From assembly GCA_022885665.1 (NCBI GenBank), contig JAGQDJ010000033.1, positions 806,001-870,000 of the forward strand: a DNA stretch of 64,000 bases, given 5' to 3'. The position numbers and the translations under genes are program-made. This document shows positions 13,588 through 25,355 of this stretch, piece after piece. The stretch's first letter is position 1. Each line of letters begins with the position of its first letter. Source of the DNA: Triops longicaudatus (taxonomy: Eukaryota; Arthropoda; Branchiopoda; Notostraca; Triopsidae). The notes below the pieces were generated by a model that was not told where the DNA came from, did not search any database, and worked only from the letters and a program-made list of their open reading frames with translations.

Positions 13588-13665
13588 ATCATGTCTATCG
13601 GATTTTGTCCATGACTACGCTATTTTGGCGCAGTGGCTAAATAGAAAATTGACACTAAACTAGTT

Positions 13666-16600
13666 CTAGTGCCGTCGAAGACGACCGTCAGAACCTAAGC
13701 TTACGCGCCCACTGACTAATAACTCAAGCGCCTCGGGGTACGCTAAGTGTTCAGCATGTTTGATCCGTTCGGTCAAAGATTCTTCATTATCGCCCGGTAA
13801 TACAGAAACAGCTCTTTGGCTAATTATAGCACCGGTGTCAACTTCAGCCTAACATCAGTACAACATCAGAAACTGAATTTCGTAAAATTTCAAAAACTTT
13901 AAGAGAATGAACTTACTTCAACAAAATGAACAGTACAACCGGAGATAGTCACACCGGCTTCCAGCGCTTGTCTTTGAGCATGAGTACCTTTGAAGGAAGG
14001 TAGGAGCGCCGGATGGATGTTTATCAAACGACCATGCCATTTGGTTACGAACTCCGCGGTTAATATTCTCATAAAACCTGCAAGACAAACAAAGTCGACA
14101 TGGTATTTCTCCAACGTAGCTGTCACCGTGTTATCAAAATCCAAACGAGTGGAGAAGCCTTTGTGAGGTATAACCTTGACAAAATAAATAATCATATAAA
14201 ACATACAGACAGTTTTTTCTCTTTCTGTACTTCCGTTGGGATATTCGCCTTTTCAGCTCGTACTAAACCTTGTACGCCAGCGACGTTTGATATTACGACT
14301 ACTATTTCAGCTTCGCTAGATTTGTACGGATTCGTCATATGGTCAATAAGGGCCTAAAATAACCAGATTAGTTACGGTATTTAGCTTTTCCAAGTAAGTG
14401 CTACCTGTAAGTTTGTCCCACTGCCAGATATGAGAACTCCAACTCGCTTTTTCTTCTTTGGTACACACAAATGGGGACGCATCAACGGTTCTAATGCCGT
14501 AGCGAAGTTTTTTATTTGCACCCGCGGATGTCCTGTAACAAGGTATGGTATTAAAGCCAATAACGATGTTACACAATGCTTACCTGAAATCCAATCTTGT
14601 ACTGTACCAACCACAGATGCTTGTGAACATGGTTCCATAAGTTTTAAGACTTTTTCGGCGTTGGTGGGATCTACAATTAAAACTAACCCTAACCCACAAT
14701 TGAAGGTACGCAGCATTTCTGCCTCACTGACTTCCCCTATTAAAAATAAATAAATATTTTTAAATATAAACTGAGTAATGTACTATTTTTTCTACATTCA
14801 TTTATAACGCTTGTAGCTGTTGTCAATAAGTTTTATCTTAAAACATCATTAATTGGTCCGAAAGGCTGAATATAATTGATTACCAGCTGCTGCTAGCCAA
14901 CCGAACACGGGTGGCACGGGCCAACGACCAGCGTCAAGCGCAACGCTTTTATTTGGTGGTAAGACTCGCGGAATGTTTTCAGTTAAACCCCCTCCAGTGA
15001 TGTGCGCTAATGCTTTCACGTAACCTTGGCGAATCAGAGGTAAGACAGTCTTCACGTAAATTTTCGTAGGAGCCAACAATGCCTCTCCTGCGGAGCAACG
15101 ACAAAAACTTGATTATTTACATTACGCAGTCATAAAAACACAATGTACCCTTCCGTAACAAGTTTAGCCATGTTGCGAGTGTCAATAAAAAAAAAAGCTT
15201 GCACTTTGTCGACAAGTTTGGACCAAGGGCGACAAATTACGACTAAAAAGGACAACGTACCTAGGGTTCCGCTACCAAAAGGCGAAGCAGAATTGAAAGT
15301 CAGTTTGCTTTTCTCCACAACTTTTCGTACGAGGCTGAAACCATTACTATGTACGCCGGAAGATGGTAAGCCAATCAGAATATCCCCCGACCGGATGTCA
15401 TCCGTACGGGGGATAAGTTGAGATTCTTCAACAACACCGACAGTAAAGCCCGCCAAGTCATATTCACCGGGAGAATACATTCCTGGCATCTCGGCAGTTT
15501 CTCCACCTGAGGAATAAAGACATGGTAAGCTGCACGTTATTCCGATCTAAGACTTTCGATGGCAATCGTACCAATTAATGCACATCCCGCTTGCCGACAA
15601 CCTTCGACGATCCCCGCCACGAGCTGAACACTCGTTTCTACGTGCAGTTTCCCGCTGGCCAAATAATCCAAAAAGAAGAGTGGCTCGGCACCATGGGCTA
15701 AAATATCATTCACGCACATGGCAACCAAGTCGATGCCAACTGTGTTGTGGATGTTGAGTTCTTGCGCAATTTTAACTTTGGTACCAACGCCATCAGTTCC
15801 CGAAACGAGCAAGGGATTCGAGTAGCCAGATTTCTTGAGATCAAACAACCCGCCAAAACCACCGATCGTCCCAACAACGCCAGAGCGAAATGTAGATTCG
15901 ATCAAAGGCTTAATGGAGCGAACAACGGCTTCTCCATTGTCAATGCTGACTCCAGCGTGTTCGTATTTGAGTTTCCCTTTCTGTAACAATGCCCTTGTAT
16001 ACAAATATTACTGTAAACTTAAACAGTGACCATTAAGGGTGGAGTATACTCGAATTTACCTTGCAATACCCTTACGAGCGATATCACGTCGATATTGGGC
16101 GCCTTCAAAGTGGATTTCCGCAACACCCTCTAGAGCCGTGTTTAGGGCTGGTTGGATACCTGGAGCTAAGCCTACGACGCAAAGTACGCGACCACCGCTT
16201 GTAACAATGTCCGTATCGCGCGAAGCAGTACCGGCGTGGAAAGCAATACAGTTAGACGGCAATTTATTCAAACCTGCGAGAACAGTTACGTAGAATGGTC
16301 ACGTATGCATGAGTAAAATATACTTTAGATGCGGAATTATACCTGAAATGACTCTTCCTTTCGGGTACGAACCGGGGTATCCTTCGCTAGCCATGACCAC
16401 ACCGACAGCCACGTAATCTTCTTTCCATCTCAAAGGCAGTGCTTCTTTCAGGGTACCATTTACGCAAGACTACAGAAACGGCTTCTTATGAAAAATTAAA
16501 AGACAGATTACCTAACAGTTTTACCTTCATTATAGAGAACAAGTCGGATTCCAATAAGGGGAGTATCACTTCTGTCTCTGGATCACCAAAGCGGCAATTA

Positions 16601-17661
16601 AACTCCAGAACTTTAGGTCCATCTTTGGTTACCATAAGCCCGGCGTAGAGCACGCCACGGTAAAGGATACCATCTTGACGAAGGCTGTCGACGGTTTTCT
16701 GCAAAATCTCCTTTTCAACAGTAAGCCATTGTTCCTGGTTTAAAAGAGGGCACGGACAGTAAGCGCCCATGCCGCCCGTATTAGGACCGCGATCTTCTTC
16801 CAACAATCTCTTGTGATCTTGAGAGGGCCACATAATCGCCGCGACCTCTCCATCGCTAAATGCTAAGGCAGATACTTCTTCTCCTTCTAATAACTCCTCG
16901 ACAACGATGACATCGCCCGCAGGTGTAGCCATAAGCTCGTCAACGGCCGCACAAGCTTCTTCCGTACTTTCAGCCACTATCACTCCTTTACCGGCAGCCA
17001 GACCACTCGCTTTGACCACGCGGGCAGGAAAGTCCGCCCTACGGAAAAACACAGAAAGAGTTTCACAGTTCCTCAAAGCTTTAATACTGTACAAAGTCCG
17101 TTACGTTTGTATGTAATCTTTCGCTTTCTTGGCGTCCGTAAAAGTAGCGAATCGCGCTGTTGGGATTCCATGCTTTTGCATAAACTGTTTCGAAAACTCC
17201 TTACTAGCTTCAATTTGGGCAGCCTGTTTCGAAGGACCAAAACAAGCAATACCCCTGGCAGCTAGCGAATCTGAGATTCCTTCGGATAACGGATCCTCTG
17301 GCCCGACAACCACGAGCCGAATGTGGTGATTAACGCAAAAGTCGCAAACAACCTGTACGAGTGACACTGTTACGTTCTCGTTGCCATTACGAAAATGAAC
17401 AAATGTACTTGGTGATTCCGAAGGTCTAAAGAGACATTTTCTGTTTTGCTTAGAGAAGCTGTTCCTGGGTTTCCTGGGCTTACGTAAGCTTTTCCGACCT
17501 AAAAACAGACAGATTAGCGAGTTCGTAAAATACCTTTTGTCACTTATATAACGTTCATAATTTATGATAAAGTGTATGCTCACTAGAGCCGACTGTGTTA
17601 ATTTCCAGGTAATGGCGTGTTCTCTTGCTCCCCCTCCTATAACTAGTACCGTTTCACCCAT
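13666..17661 (-). CDS. GART: Trifunctional purine biosynthesis protein GARS-AIRS-GART
   Basis: This protein catalyses steps 2, 3 and 5 of de novo purine synthesis in the cytosol: GAR synthetase, GAR transformylase and AIR synthetase. Fourteen exons join in phase: 17584-17661, 17409-17498, 17105-17352, 16525-17038, 16343-16469, 16060-16273, 15572-15993, 15261-15506, 14884-15087, 14584-14736, 14405-14532, 14231-14353, 13917-14174, 13666-13848. The product is 995 residues (human 1010). GARS is about 1-424, starting VLVIGGGAREH, with ATP-grasp KASGLAAGKGVIV and GPNTGGMGAYCP. AIRS is about 425-790, with SGTDGVGTKVKIAQ, GGETAEMPGMY and HITGGGLTENIPRVLP. The transformylase is about 800-995, with VLISGSGTNLQ, the catalytic NIHPALLPSFKG (Asn and His) and EVDTGAII (Asp). 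All key residues are present. No poly(A) hexamer is obvious in the 89 bp before VPS41. Confidence 0.97.
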
Positions 17662-19800
17662 GCTGTTTCAACAATGAGGAAGAGAAACACTTTTGCAAAA
17701 GTAAGAGTGGACTTCACGTTGAGCAGACGCAACGTGTAGACGGGCCCTTGGCAACTGAAGCGCAGTAGTTGTTCTAGGGGTCTGGATTACCGAGGACCGG
17801 CTGGGGCCGAAGCCACTTGGCGAGCCAAGGCCATCCTGTACCTTTGGCTGAAAAAGGCAGAGGACCCACAAGGCCAATAGACAGAACAGAAAGATCACCG
17901 AGTCTCTTCGGCGCTAAACAACAGACAGGTTTTCAGGATTTTAAACGGATTGTAAAGTGTATGTAATACGACAGACGAACCCATTCTGGTGCAGACTGAG
18001 AGGGAAAAACGGAAAGAGAGTAACACGCTTTGAAGAATCACATAACGGAAAGCGATACGCAAGCCCAAAGTCCGAAATGCACTACGCATTTTCGGGTTAT
18101 AGCATACGAGCTAAAAAGGAAAGAAAAAAAGAGCGTTAGACATTTGATGATAATCACAGGAAAGATTTTTTTTCACTTTGCCTTTTTTCGTTCGTTTTTT
18201 TTTTTGCTATTTTTTACTTTACGTTTTGAGTTTTATTCATTTAACGAGATTTTGTGTGTATTTTTTCAGCAAATCACTCAAAACCACAATTTATTGAACG
18301 AACTACAAATTTGACGTGCTCCTTTTTTTTCGTCGTCGAAGTTGGTATGTCGTCTAGCTCCTGAGAACTATTTTAATTAGCCTGTCAATTAGGTTATGTT
18401 GGATATTTCAAGGGAGAACTGGCCAAAAACTGTCGAGCATGACACTGACACTGTCAATTTGCCTGGATACATCTTGGTCAACACTTAACAGACATGGAGG
18501 AGTACAAGACTAAATGAATGTTGGCAAGAATCCTCCCTCCGTGCCCTAGGATCTCGAAATATTCAGATGAGTAGGTTATAGGAGAGGGTTGAAGCGTTGA
18601 GAAATTCGTCCTCTTAATTTCGCCGAAAGATTAAAGATACCGGTATTAGCCAGATACAATCAGAGAAGGTCAAAACGATATGGAGGTAGGTAGGTAGGCA
18701 ACCAGAAGTCGAAGATCTGCGAAAAAGAGAAAGATATCCATAAACTATGGCTAGATGGGGGAGAAAACAAGGTTTAACTGTCGATAGGTAGAGGAGTTAA
18801 GACGGTGGAATGTCCTCATCACAAAGCGCCCAGCAGGGGGGTAAGTGGCTTCGATGGGTTTTCTGAAGCTTACACCTGAAACTGCGAGGAAAAAAAATTG
18901 CCTTATTGTGGTCTCAAAGACGACTTTGATTGAATTTTTTTCGTCTCAGCTCAGGCGAAAAATTTTGGTTGTACAGTTTATTAAAGCTGTAAAGCCAAAT
19001 GGCATTTCATCTCCTTTCGATCCAAATTGATTGCGTGATAGTGCATGGCTGAGAAAAGCACAGCCGGCTTGAAAAGCGCGGGAAAAACGAGATGGGGACT
19101 CGAACATGCAAAAATCTTCTCTGGCTTGACGAGATGAGAAAAGGCCAGGAATGTCAGCTAATAGGCGTCAAACTCGACGGAATGGACCACACGATAAAAC
19201 TAGTGGGCGGAGGCGTCTCCTCATCAGTACAAAGAAGTATATAGGTTGAAAGGGGCTGAGAAGGGCATGGCGGTTTCTTTTCGAGAAAACTCGTTAGCCT
19301 GTCACAAACCTCACCTGAAAGCATCTGCACAGTAATCTTCTCTATAGTTTCTCCGTTTCCAACCACGATAAGTGCCACTCTAATCTGTGCACGAGACTGA
19401 CTGGTTGAGTAAAAGGTAATAAACGGAACAAAAGCATTAACAGGAAAAATGGGTGTCCTGCTTTGTACGGTGTTAAGAAACCGAGAATGGATTTTCAAAG
19501 GTTTCACCTCTTGTGACCCCACGCGTCTTTTCGTTAGCCGTAACCTCTCCCATGTACTACGTTATTTCGTTGAGTACAAGTACAATGATAACAAGCGAGC
19601 AACAAACGCGAAGTGAACAAATCAAACGCACGCTAATTGAGTAGCTCTGTTAATGCAACGGGACCGAGTGTTCGGTTGTAATCCATGTTCTACCGTTCGA
19701 CATTCACACACTGACAGAAATAGGAACTTCGCACTTAGCACGAGGACTTGGGCTATGCCACCCGAGAATACCAGTGAATCATTAAAATCTGTGTAAACAA
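17662..19800. other. GART 5' flank, no gene seen
   Basis: The GART promoter should lie just above 17661, but I recognise no TATA box or clear motif. The interval contains T-rich tracts at 18160-18220, a short (GGTA)n run at 18685-18699 and no reading frame resembling a protein. Confidence 0.5.
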
Positions 19801-19824
19801 ACTTTCCTTGTCCTGGAACGTCGA

Positions 19825-19966
19825 GTGCAATGTGTGTGACGTCGAAAAAGTGCTCGTAGGCGCTCCCTATTGGCTCTCGGAAGAATAATTTCCTTGCTTA
19901 TTGGCGCTTTTGGAGGCTATTTCATTCCACTGGAAAGCGGGAGAGCGAGCAGAAATTCAGGTGAGT
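19825..19966 (+). promoter_or_regulatory. Possible promoter and non-coding first exon (Wnt4?)
   Basis: A CRE-like TGACGTCG at 19837-19844 is followed by two inverted CCAAT boxes (ATTGG, near 19871 and 19899) and then by a consensus splice donor, AAATTCAG then GTGAGT, at 19960/19961. This looks like a plus-strand promoter with a short untranslated exon. The next plus-strand gene is Wnt4, whose 5' exon is otherwise missing, but the link is inference. Confidence 0.3.
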
Positions 19967-22900
19967 TTCTCTTCAACCCCGTCAGCTAGTGCATCTGCTC
20001 CGGCGTGCTTTGGAGGCTTTGCTCACGAAGTATTCCATCCAGTTAAATGTCAGACCAGGGATTACTCACATCGCTTTTAGTGTTCCGCAGAACCCAGTTC
20101 GTTCGACACCCATCCTACTGAGTTGGAATTAATTTCACAATCAAAACTTCACTCAATGTAAGAACGATTCTTCAAAATTTTGAAGTGATTTACCAGTACA
20201 GACGGATTTTTTTTGGCGGCGTTGTATGTACGACAAATATCAGCGCTAATCAGAAGTGAACAAGACGGAAAGTTAAGCTTCCACTAACCAGCAACCACCC
20301 TCTACCCCCTGCTAAGTGGTAGCAAATCTAATCTGCTGGGCCTAAAAATCTCGTGGCGTTCGGGCGATTCCATCCGTCAACGCAAATCTACCTGCACGGA
20401 GTGATGTATCGACTCATATGACGATGTATCGACGAGCATGGCCCGTGTTTTACAAATAAATGAAGCGTGTCATTGGTGGTCGTTCGATGACCTGTGTACC
20501 TACGTGCTGCATAGTTTTCAAGCCTCGTAAACTGTGATTACCGAACTTGGACGTCAATCTTAGCCTTGACAATCGGCTTACGTAACATTTCACGGATATC
20601 ATCACACAATGGCCTACTGTGAACGAACCTCATCCAGTTTTAGCACACAAGGATGTGTCATCAGAAAGTCGTGGAAGCTGGGAATCACATTTTTACTACT
20701 GGCGCAGCTTTTCGGTTCGTCCCTAACCATTCGTTGGCTGTAAGTACCATCAGTTTCTTGTCCGTCTCAGTCAAAATCACATTCCATCCTTCGGGATATC
20801 CTTTGATTTCTTTTTGCCTCGAACATCTTATGTATGGTCTGTATACAAATTAGCAGAGAGAAAACTGGACAGCATGCCAGTTCGGAAGTCATTCAGCCCC
20901 TTCAGCCAACGTAACTCTTCAGTAACGTCCAGAGTGAATACTGGTTAATATTATTGTAACAGCAGCAAACGCCTTCACCGTGGAAAATGACTTGGGAAAA
21001 CGCAATGCGAAAACAATAGAGGAAAGTTTTACAAGAGGAAGACTAGGAGAGAGAGAACGCGTAACTGATTGGAAACTACCGTCTCCTCAGGGTTAGAATT
21101 AGGAGGACGCAGAAAAAACAAGACACAACATTGCTATACCTTCAACACCAATTCTGTAAGATACTGATAGACAAGCCAGAAGCAAAGCACGAGGTTAACA
21201 GTTCAGCCAAAAAAAGTCACGCTAGTCTTGAGTCTTTTGTAGATGAGTTCTGGAACCAGCTCGTTTTCGTTACCACAGGCGAAAACATGGACTCCACATG
21301 AACTACACAAAAATAATGAACCAGGTTGCTTGCTTGCAACACTCGTCGTTTTCGTAACAATCCAGGACTCTGTTTCGCCCTGCTAGGAATGTTTACCCAA
21401 TCACCACAACGCCGTCTCATCTGGTCTCTTTCTATATTATACAAATCCCCCAACAACCTCTTCTTCCTGTGAAAACTCGGATAACAAGTAACTACCGCCG
21501 GTTTGGGGACTGGAACGTGCTCTCTAAAGTTTCGTTCACAGTTTCTGCTTCAAACTTATACATATACACACTTCATCCCAGGACATGAGCCAAACTATAT
21601 AAAGAGGCGACAAATATGAAACAACCACTTAAATTTTATTTTTTCTTCTGCTTTTCGTTTAATCAGGTCAAATAGTTCATCAGGGATTACTTCATTCATT
21701 GCAAAAATGAGTGTATGAACTACAAAGCCAGTAAAGTGACATCAAATTGATGGTTTGACTAGGTCAAAGATTCTCGCTGTCATCTCATCCCGGTCAGACA
21801 TGTAATACAACAGAAACGAAGGGTGGGGGGGAGCCCAAGCTAACCAGGGTCCAGGGTTACTTGTCCATGTCAGTCAATTCTAAAGTCGCGGTGGTCCTGT
21901 CCGTCACATGCAAGCTAGACGACTTCTGAGAGAAGTTTTGGTAAATTGTTCGATCTGCCCTTTTTCTAGGGTTCTCGTCTCGCTTCTCTGACTCTGAATC
22001 TCTTACCTTTCAGGCCTATCACGCATATCAAGTATGAGATGATTGTGATGGGCCTTGACAAGCGGCTGTCACAAGTGAAAGCTTTGCACCCGCACCGCTT
22101 ATATCCTTTCCCTTTGGTTTTTGTAATCCGCTGGAGCAGAATAATGGAAAGAACAATTCCACATTTCTCGATAGAGCGGCTTTCGCTGGAATGGCACAGT
22201 GATAACACGTTCGGGAAATCAGAAGCTAGCTGTGCGGCACAGCCTACTAGCATATGCTGGCCTCGACTTGACAAGAGCCGAAACATCGTAGATGAATTTG
22301 TCTTAGCTAAAGCTAGACGAATTTTTTTAATGAAAGAAACGAATTAAAAATACAAAATCCAAACACAGAAAGAGATTAACTGAAAGAAAAAACAAAAGAA
22401 TTCCGAAGGTTGTACTTTGTCGAAAGAAGAAGGAAGGGCAGTAGGGCCTACAGCGTGTTTGACATAAAGTAATGACAATGATGGTGTTGTATGTTTAGGC
22501 ATTTCGTCGAAGTTTGGAAGAAAGGCGGCAAGAATCCAATCACACTTTATTGTGTAGATACGACAGAAAAGCAGAGTTCACACCTGGCTTATCCTTCTCC
22601 GTTAAGGAGGCTAGTAATCTTTGGCGGATATGTGAGTTTACTCAAAGACACCCAGCTTTTCCCACGACTTAACACGTTTGTATGAAAGAAGGCCCCGCGA
22701 TACTCGGCTCTCCTAGGGACGACGCTAAAATTTCAGCGGATAAACATCAGGGATTCTTATAGTTTTGACATCCTCATGCTAAGTGGGGAAGTGTTTATAT
22801 ATACACCTTTAGCTAAGGATTAAGATATTTTCAAGTTGCGCCTTCTTACAAACAGAATAATTGACACCTCGGAACCGAAAGCAAGAGAACTACCCAAACA

Positions 22901-25355
22901 TACAGTACACAACAAGTCGGCTCATTTGTCAAGTGGGGTGTTTCAGAAAGAGAGAGGAGCAACCTAACGGTTCAAATATTGCCGATATTCAAAATTTTGC
23001 GGAAAGTGGAAATTCACGTGTTGCACAGCTATTGCTATGTAACGGTTCTACTAACGCCATGTAAAAGTCAAAGCTCACTCCGACTCATAAGCTTATTAAA
23101 GCCCCGAAATTCCTAATAGAAACTTGGGACAGGTACTCCATCCCGTAGCTTCTAGACTCCTGTTACTTGCATGGCTTAAGTTTTAAGTTGAAGGCGCCAT
23201 CAGGGTTTGAATGGTGTTTCGTGCTACTAGAAAGAAAAAGAGCAGGGTTGTTCTTGCCGTAAGAGATTCTTGGGCAGCAGCTAAAGGAAGGTGTAACTCC
23301 TGCAGAGTTGTCGACACTGTAGGGAGTCTGCCAACGATGTTGGGTGTGGAACAACACCCTCAGCAGGCCGCTGCATGCTATCGTCTTCTTATACAAGCAT
23401 CGCTAACAATCAGCTCTTTTTTTTCGCCTGAACGTTGCCAATCACTGTACAACCATTAACTACTCATATTCTTAACAGCTGATATCCACCTTCTCTTACT
23501 CAGCATGGATTTACTGTTCCCGGAGGTCCCGGGATTTTAATGCATACGATTTGTCTTGAGAAACAGATTTTACGCACCCTACTTTAACAGGTGCTGGGAG
23601 TTTTTTCCTTTCCGTCCAATACTCGTCCTTTTAAAGGTCCTGTTTAAAAGCGTTTTCCTGTCTGAAGTCATCACTTGGGATGGGCCAACTGAGAAAATGT
23701 GATTTTTTATTTTCATCTGTATTCTGCGGAGCCTCATAAAAACGGACAGGTATTCCCTGTTGTCACCCACAATGTAGCCTACAACAGTTGAAAGAGATAT
23801 ATCCGTTGTGGCCTATTATTCTCTTATTAAGGTTTCAACTATATACACTACACGGTTTACTCTTTTTTCCCTTTTTTTAAGGGGACTTTGGGAGTTAGCG
23901 TGAGGATGGGGTATTCAATTCTACCTGGATGTAATCCTTGAAAACTCAACCACAGGGTTATAAGTGGGTTGTATCTAAAAAAGCAACCGTCAAGGAGGCA
24001 ACAATCGAGACCCGTAAAATAGTCCTTAACTTCATTGCAATCCATCACGTCGATGACCATATTAAGATTTCAGGTAGCTTTAGCTTTGCACCAATACATA
24101 CATGTGCTTTTGGCAATATAGGCTATAACACATCGAGATAGGGGCGTAGAACACGAAGGTACAATCGTGTTCTCTACTAATGTCTGACAGTCGGTAAAAT
24201 GTAGGCAGTGTATTCTCTAACAGAGATACATTCACCAATGAGCCGTAACAAGAACCGTGTTTAATTTTCATAAGCCAATCCTCGTCACAAGATGAAGCTC
24301 TAACGACATAAAAAACAGAAACCCAAAGTGTGGTGCTGTTCGCCAAGCATTCGCAGGTATTCGGGGTTATTTACTAGAGTTCTATTGCTGAAAAAAATTG
24401 ACTTGATTTAATTTGGATAGTTCTTTGAGAGCGATCATTGGGACAATGGCCTAGGGTGTATTGTGTGGCCCATTAGTTTGATTTGCATACCAAAAGGGAT
24501 CCTGCAGAGTGTATGGGACGCAGCTTTCGGTTACCTTATCTTTTCCCCCTCTTGGCCCAAACAAGCAACTATAAGCGTGTAGTAACATGGAGTCGTAAAC
24601 TATAGACAACCAAAACCGAAGCTTGTGGGCTGTCTGAACATTTAACTCCTGGACTGCAGCATCCAACCCCCGCTTTTCTCCCTCTATTATGCAGTTCAAA
24701 AAGAAAAGCCACCATAAACTATATTACCTGGCGTGCCGAGCCACGCAATTCCATATTGGAATGTAATACCATCAATGGTTTAGCACAATACGGCCTGCAA
24801 GCTAATATAGAAGTCTTGGTTTTTTACGTATTCCATCTACAACCAATTTTCTATAGGTTATGGAGATCTAATAAGAGAGCCCAGGAAGATTTAGATGTGC
24901 ACGGCCAACTTGAAAGAACCGAGAGGTCTTTTTAAAGATAATGGAAAGGTTCGTTGGTGCTGAGAGAAAAGGCTTCTCTCATGGCTTCTGGCAAAATAAC
25001 GTGAAAAAGAGTCCGGGAAACTGAATACAAGCAAAAATCCAGTCGTTAGCTTTACTTGGCTCAACACTACCTTATCTATATCCGATTTTTAAAGGGGGAA
25101 CTTTAGATGAAGAACTTGGGCGCGATGAGGAGAGGGCTCTAAAAATTTAAAAGAGTGGCGAAAAACAGCGCTTAGCACTTAAACAAAATATGGTTTTAAA
25201 AGAACACGTCTTCCCAAGAAAAGTTCCAAAGAATGTAGTGACAGCATAATTAGAGATAAAAAAGCGTAAAAAAAGACCTGCTGTGTGTCTTTCTCCCGCT
25301 AAAAGAATAAAAAACCTGTGAATATTTTACCTATTTTCTTTGTATGTCTTTGCAG
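19967..25355. other. Gene-free interval upstream of the visible Wnt4 exons
   Basis: The Wnt4 signal-peptide exon should be here or further left. It must end in phase 2 with a GT donor. I looked for a Met-initiated hydrophobic segment followed by such a donor on the plus strand and could not single one out. A TATA-like TATATAAAG sits near 21595. No other gene or repeat stands out. Confidence 0.4.
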
